Assembly (NCBI RefSeq): GCF_025024155.1
Contig: NW_026251808.1
Span: forward strand, 1 to 64,000
Direction of reading: 5' to 3'
DNA: 64,000 bases
From: Gamsiella multidivaricata
Taxonomy: Eukaryota > Mortierellomycota > Mortierellomycetes > Mortierellales > Mortierellaceae
Numbering within the stretch: position 1 is the stretch's first letter; every line of letters starts with the position of its first letter. Of the stretch, positions 59,201 through 64,000 are shown piece by piece. The notes below the pieces were generated by a model that was given only the letters and a program-made list of their open reading frames with translations, was not told the origin of the DNA and did not search any database. A program made the translations under genes and the position numbers.

Positions 59201-61371
59201 AAAACACAAAAGAATCACCATTTGAGAGTCAGAAGGAATGCAAGTTAGCATTATTATTGAATGGGGTCTATCGATGATGCTTACCCGACCATCTCGTAGA
59301 GACAGAACTTGAGGCGATAGGTCCCCTCCATCCGCACAGAGAGATCTGGAAAGACAAAGAAGCCGGACTCTGTGCCGCCGTCCTCAAAGTCTTTGAGGGG
59401 ATAGAGCGAGGACACTGAGGACCCTGTGGTGGCCTTGGTCCTGTTGTCCTTGAAGAGTTGCATGTCCTCCTTGGACCGAGTGTCCTTGATCAGAAGCACA
59501 TCCTCACGCGTGTCTTTCTCCACCAGGGAAGCATGCATGAAGTAATAGGGGTTCTGCAAATATGAGGTGAATGCGCCATTGCTGCAATGCCCAATGAAGG
59601 AAGGACGATAAATTGGCGGCAAAAAAGATAGTCTTTGATCAGCAATAGGATCGACGACTGCTGTGCACCCTATTATTCGCTTAACGGTATCTGCCCATTG
59701 GCGCGACACAGAGTGTACTGCCATTTGATTGCGTGCACAGCAAAGAAGACAGTACAAAGCGGATGCGATGTGTCTGTCCTTACCTCTTACTGCCACCACT
59801 TGAGGGAGGGGCCTTGACAATTAACTGGACAATTGGGGGTGGGTCAATTGGTCGTCGATCGGCTGTTTGTTTGTGTGTGTATGTTTATTCGTGGTTATCC
59901 ATAGTAGAACAAGCGAGCACAGGATGATGCGATTAGTGAGAGGGCTGCTGATCGGGAAACCCAGATATGTACAACATATATAACATGTACGAAGAAAATG
60001 GAGGCAGAAAAAAGAATGCCGCGACAACAACTGCCTTTCATCTCCAAACAACACAGTGCAAACAAGATCAACGACCCACTCACATCATTGACAACAATGA
60101 GAAACAAGAAACAGGAGACAAGCGGACAACAAAAGGCAACAACAGAGCACAAGAGAACAGCAGAAGCAAATAACGGCGGCAGCGCTCAATTGGTGTGGGT
60201 AAAAAAAAAAAAGGGCTCTCATTTTGCACACTATCACTAGCGAAGCGCGCAATAACCCAGCGTTTCGGCACCAGCATCCCCCTGCTCGCGCAGCAACCTG
60301 CCTGTACGGATGGTATCAGGACGAAGGACCTGAGAGCCAACGAATGCAGGACGTGTGCTGTGTGGTGCAGGGGCACGCTTGGAATTGCTTTGGATGGTAT
60401 ACGAATGATGCCCTCCTTCCCGGTCGGTCAATCAGACGTGCAAAGGGCGACAAGAAACAAATAACCCGATGCATTTACGGCCACATGGGGTGCGCGACAA
60501 CCCAAAACTGGATGACCAAAAGAATGGAACATGAGGGGGAGCGAAGAACGAGGATGGACACAATAATCTTTAAAAGAAATTGTTCCCTTGAATGAATGTG
60601 TAAAGGTGGAGGACTGATCCGAGGGTTTGGTTCAGATAGGTTTTCCCCTCATTCGCTGGGAAGTCTGCAAAGTATGACACTAGGGCGGAACGTTATCTGC
60701 GATCTGGGATGAGAGCACCTCTTTTTTGAAGCATAGAAACAAAACCTGAAAAAGTAGGTTCGGCAGCCTCGTCTGTTTTTGGACACCACATGTACTGACA
60801 GTGCATGGAGAATGTTGGCATAGCAGGATGAAAGGCAACCCAGAAAAATGCGTTGGAGAGAGGAAGTAGCAATTGGCAGGAAGTAAGATGAATAAGATTA
60901 CGCCGACAGTGGTAATTGGCTTTAAAACGAGGCATGCCACACCGAGAACGATATAATTGCTTGTTGTGGATGATGATGTCGCTGGCATTGGCATTGACGC
61001 TGGTACCAGCGCTGGTGCTAGCTCGCAGAGGGAGGGAAGGACACCCGTATCTCCCGGTTTTTTTTCCAAGTGATTGAAATCGACTTGCCTTTTTCGCCCA
61101 CACCACACATGCGCGATTGCTTGGGTTGCTGCCGGAGGATCAGTTCATAGGTGCTGAAAAGCGAAGAAAAGTTATGGAGGAGAAGAGTGCTGATGTTAGG
61201 AAGGTCGATCTCGATGCAGACCCTGGGGTCCATATGGTGGGGTGTACAGGGTTAAGGGTCAAGAGTCAAAAGTGGGAATGGGAGGTCTTACACGTTTGCC
61301 CGCTGTTCTGGATGTACTCGTTGACACACGGGGGTGAACTGGTAGGATGGGAGCTCATCCGAGGCCGGCAT
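56213..61371 (-). CDS. Velvet-domain regulator with very long disordered tail (VeA-like), 1101 aa
   Basis: Seven exons: 61292-61371, 61089-61153, 59784-59862, 59285-59581, 59108-59187, 58927-59002, 56213-58841. Velvet proteins are fungal DNA-binding/dimerising regulators of development and secondary metabolism. The domain starts near residue 28: YELILRQQPKQSRMCGVGEK|ADRRPIDPPPIVQLIV, QNPYYFMHASLV, SSLYPLKDFEDGGTESGFFV, GTYRLKFCLYEMVG, FVISDPLVVYSAKKFPGM|ESTQLSQYFAEQGLKIRIRKE, then a basic RPKKRSR that may be nuclear-localising. It ends near residue 227. The remaining 870 residues, nearly all in one exon, are Pro/Gln/Ser/His/Tyr-rich without a second domain. N-terminal domain plus long tail is VeA architecture; VelB or VosA orthology is not excluded. 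Intron 2 is 1226 nt with a GC donor (AAAG|GCAAGT). Confidence 0.9.
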
Positions 61372-64000
61372 GTGGGATTGTGCAGGGGGTGAGGGCCACT
61401 GTGGTGTTGACTGTTCTTTTTTTCTTTGATAAAGACGTGGTTATTGTCGTATAGGGCGAATGTCGAGGTCGAGGGCCAAGGTCAATGAGGGGAAGCGACA
61501 GAGGAGCGGAGGAAGCAAGAGAGGATGAGATGAATTGGTTGAATTGGTTGAATCGGTTGGAATCCAAGGAAGGAGTGGATGGAAAGAATGGGATTCTGTT
61601 TGTCGAGGATGTGTGCTTTTTTTCTTTTTTTTTTTTCTTCTCTCTAAGTCGTCTTTAAGAGCGAGAGGGGATGTGGAGGGGGGGAGCAACGGTGGTTATG
61701 CAATTAGGTATGTCGGGGACATGGTATTCAATTGGAAGAGAGAGCGAGAGAGAGAGAGGTGGGGGTAGAGGGAAGAGATAGTGAGAGGGAGATAATGAGA
61801 GGGAGAGTGAAGGAAAGAAAGGGCAGGGGATCGTATTGGGATCGAGGAGGAACCGAGAGAGTGGGTCCTATTTTCTGGTCTACGGACTAATTTCCACAGT
61901 GCGTGGACATTGGGACTAATCATCTCTTTTTTGCTGCTCTCTCCAGACTAGGAGCATGCATACAGCCATACGCATGTACAGGTACATACAAAGTAGCCCC
62001 TACACCCCGCGCGCACACTGGGTGTTTGAAAAAGGACATGGAAGGTACATGCGCCAGCACACACTGGCATGGCATAACAAACACCCGCTCATAAATGCAT
62101 GGACGGTCTGATGGTTGGATGGACACATTGGCCATTTTTATGGCACCTGAAGAACAAGCCAGTAATTCCATCCAATCGCATAGCATGGGATAGCACGGCC
62201 AGATGTGTACTGTACATGGACGTGGACTTGCGTGGAGAATGAATATCACCTTCTCTGCATAGATCTATCGGGATGGATTTACCAGAATTTGGAGCGCATG
62301 GTCCATGAATATCTCCAAGAGGTCATCTATCTGCATCCGAGGCCTGGGAGCATGGGTGTGGGGCAACTGTGGCGTATCACTGCCACATAGCCTCAGACTT
62401 CGTGCTTTACTCCACCATACATCCTACATGCAGAGACAAAACGAAGAGATAGGGGGGATTAAGGGGGCAGAAGCAAAGAAGAAAAAGGGATTGGGGCGCA
62501 GAAGCGCTTCATGGAATCAGAGCCGGCTAGTTCATTTCTCCTCCCTTCTCCTCCCTTCTCATTTCTCTTCACAAATTAATTATGGGTTCGGTCATAGTCT
62601 GCATCATGAGCGGATTGACCTAAAAAAGATCGGCGCGATCTCCTCTTCGTACTCTGATACATCGAAAGAAAATACGCAAGCCATGCACATTCTACTCATC
62701 CCGCAATTGACAACTGCTGCGAACCGCGAATCGTATGCCAGCCATGACGGAAGCATGCCATGGGGACTGGGGACTGGGGATTGGATGGGGAAAGATGGAC
62801 CAGGTGCATCAGAGAAGACAGACAGGCCTATTCTTTGTGCGGGGAAGGCGCTTCATAATTGCTGTGGATTCTTTTGTTCGCTTACGCACTGTCACAGCCT
62901 ATTCCACTGTGTCGGGCGTTTTTCCCTTTGCGGGAGATGCCGCCCGATTTCCCGGGGAGACTGAGACGCTTCAGCATAAAAAGAAATCGCATCCCATCCC
63001 CTTATAAAACCATTTCGAACAACAGCGACAACAGGCGAACAGTGTATCCCGGCTACTAATCCGCACTTTCACCTGTATCCACTGTCTACAGGACTCGGCC
63101 TTTTCTACTAGCCATTAGCAGCGTCCACATCCAATAGTCTAGCACTACACAAACGGATTGTTCATGGGCTCGAAAAAGAACGCACTAAGAGTCTTTAATG
63201 CATTAATGAAAACAATGTAATGCAGCTATTAGCTAGAACACGTAGGCGTAATACACAATACACTAATCATTCGTCAGGCGGGAAAGATGAGAGTCTCGAA
63301 GAGACCAAGAGAGTACAGTCGATCTGCGGACGAAGGCGACTCACAAAGTGTTGAAAAGCGTGGATGTCGATAGAAGAATGAATAGCACAGGATCCTGTCT
63401 CTACTCTTTATTACCTTGACTAATCCAAGTGCGCCTCCACACGACAGGGTCTGCTCCTAAACTACACCGCAACGATGAATTTGCCATCATAAACCAACCC
63501 TTTTATGATCCATTAAGGGATCTCCAGAACATGCCTCCCGCTTGCCCATCTCATTTCCTCTCCGGCTTCTTATCGACTGAGGTGTGCATATCAGCGCTCA
63601 TGCAGGCTATCATCATACCGCCCGGTGCCATATAGTAGCATTCGACCTATTTAGCCACCTCTTCTGGATGAGAGTTCCACTTGTTGTGTGGAAAGAACAA
63701 AGTACTTTATTTTTTATTAACGCCAGATCCCCCCCAGGCGTACAGGCGTGCCACAGGCTGCATTGCCCAGTGTGGAAAGAACAAGGTACGCGACGTGGAT
63801 GCGTCCTAGGATTGGCTACACGTGATGATATATTGCCTCATGGATTTCCATTGCTCTTTTTCTCATTGTGCCTGAGGGCTGTTGCAGAGCCCAGAGGAGG
63901 AAGATTACCACTCATCATCTCGCACCATCGTGCATTACATTCCTCATCCTCTTTCTCTTAACACTTCTCCACCCTTTTGCCAGTTCGGCATACTTCCCTC
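61372..64000. other. Upstream region of the velvet gene, no gene recognised
   Basis: 2.6 kb to the window edge. Holds a T run (61617-61637), a GA-rich tract (61736-61815), a CTCCTTCTC repeat (62537-62566), a GGGGACT repeat (62759-62782) and a 20-bp direct repeat, 19 of 20 identical (63686-63705 and 63770-63789). Short frames lack family features. The proximal part is probably promoter and long leader of the velvet gene. Confidence 0.45.

Noticed and set aside
60080..61108. Separate small genes inside the long velvet intron
   Set aside because: The frames lack domains and splice-consistent extensions, and the flanking velvet exons join in phase across the whole interval.

Overview
This window is nuclear DNA of a filamentous fungus. 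The genes carry many short spliceosomal introns (mostly 70-130 nt) with GT-AG or GC-AG borders. They encode fungal hallmarks: a velvet-domain regulator, a Zn(II)2Cys6 transcription factor, an exo-beta-1,3-glucanase and a PHO84-type phosphate permease. The intron style, the long low-complexity leaders, the dispersed WD40 and DDE-transposon relics and one lineage-type gene of unknown function suggest an early-diverging lineage such as Mortierellomycotina. That placement is inference from style and protein similarity, not a database result.

Layout. Positions 1-9000 are an accessory, decaying zone. It holds an archaeo-eukaryotic primase / zinc / UL9-like helicase gene broken by stops and a frameshift and running off the left edge, a two-exon gene of unknown function, a 177-bp inverted-repeat element, a DDE transposase whose 3' end is fused to the antisense strand of a WD40-repeat gene, and that truncated WD40 pseudogene. 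From 9 to 62 kb the window is orderly core genome: REX3 RNA exonuclease, a long aldo-keto reductase, 6-phosphogluconolactonase, PHO84, an Msc7-like aldehyde dehydrogenase, membrane exo-glucanase, a nucleotide-sugar transporter, an ACBD6-like acyl-CoA-binding/ankyrin protein, a Kelch-BTB protein, protein-L-isoaspartate methyltransferase, a UBXD8-like UBX protein, RPB11, proteasome alpha-4, a 2293-residue zinc-cluster regulator, an Hfd1-like fatty aldehyde dehydrogenase and a 1101-residue velvet protein. The last 2.6 kb hold no gene I can support.

How the genes relate. There are no operons. REX3/AKR, glucanase/transporter, PIMT/UBX and RPB11/proteasome are head-to-head pairs sharing short intergenic regions. 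PIMT, the UBX protein and proteasome alpha-4 form a small proteostasis neighbourhood. A 6.3-kb gene-poor, repeat-rich stretch (38953-45239) precedes the zinc-cluster gene and may be its regulatory region.

Exon models were built by hand from splice signals, phase and family conservation. Every multi-exon model from REX3 onwards closes in frame.
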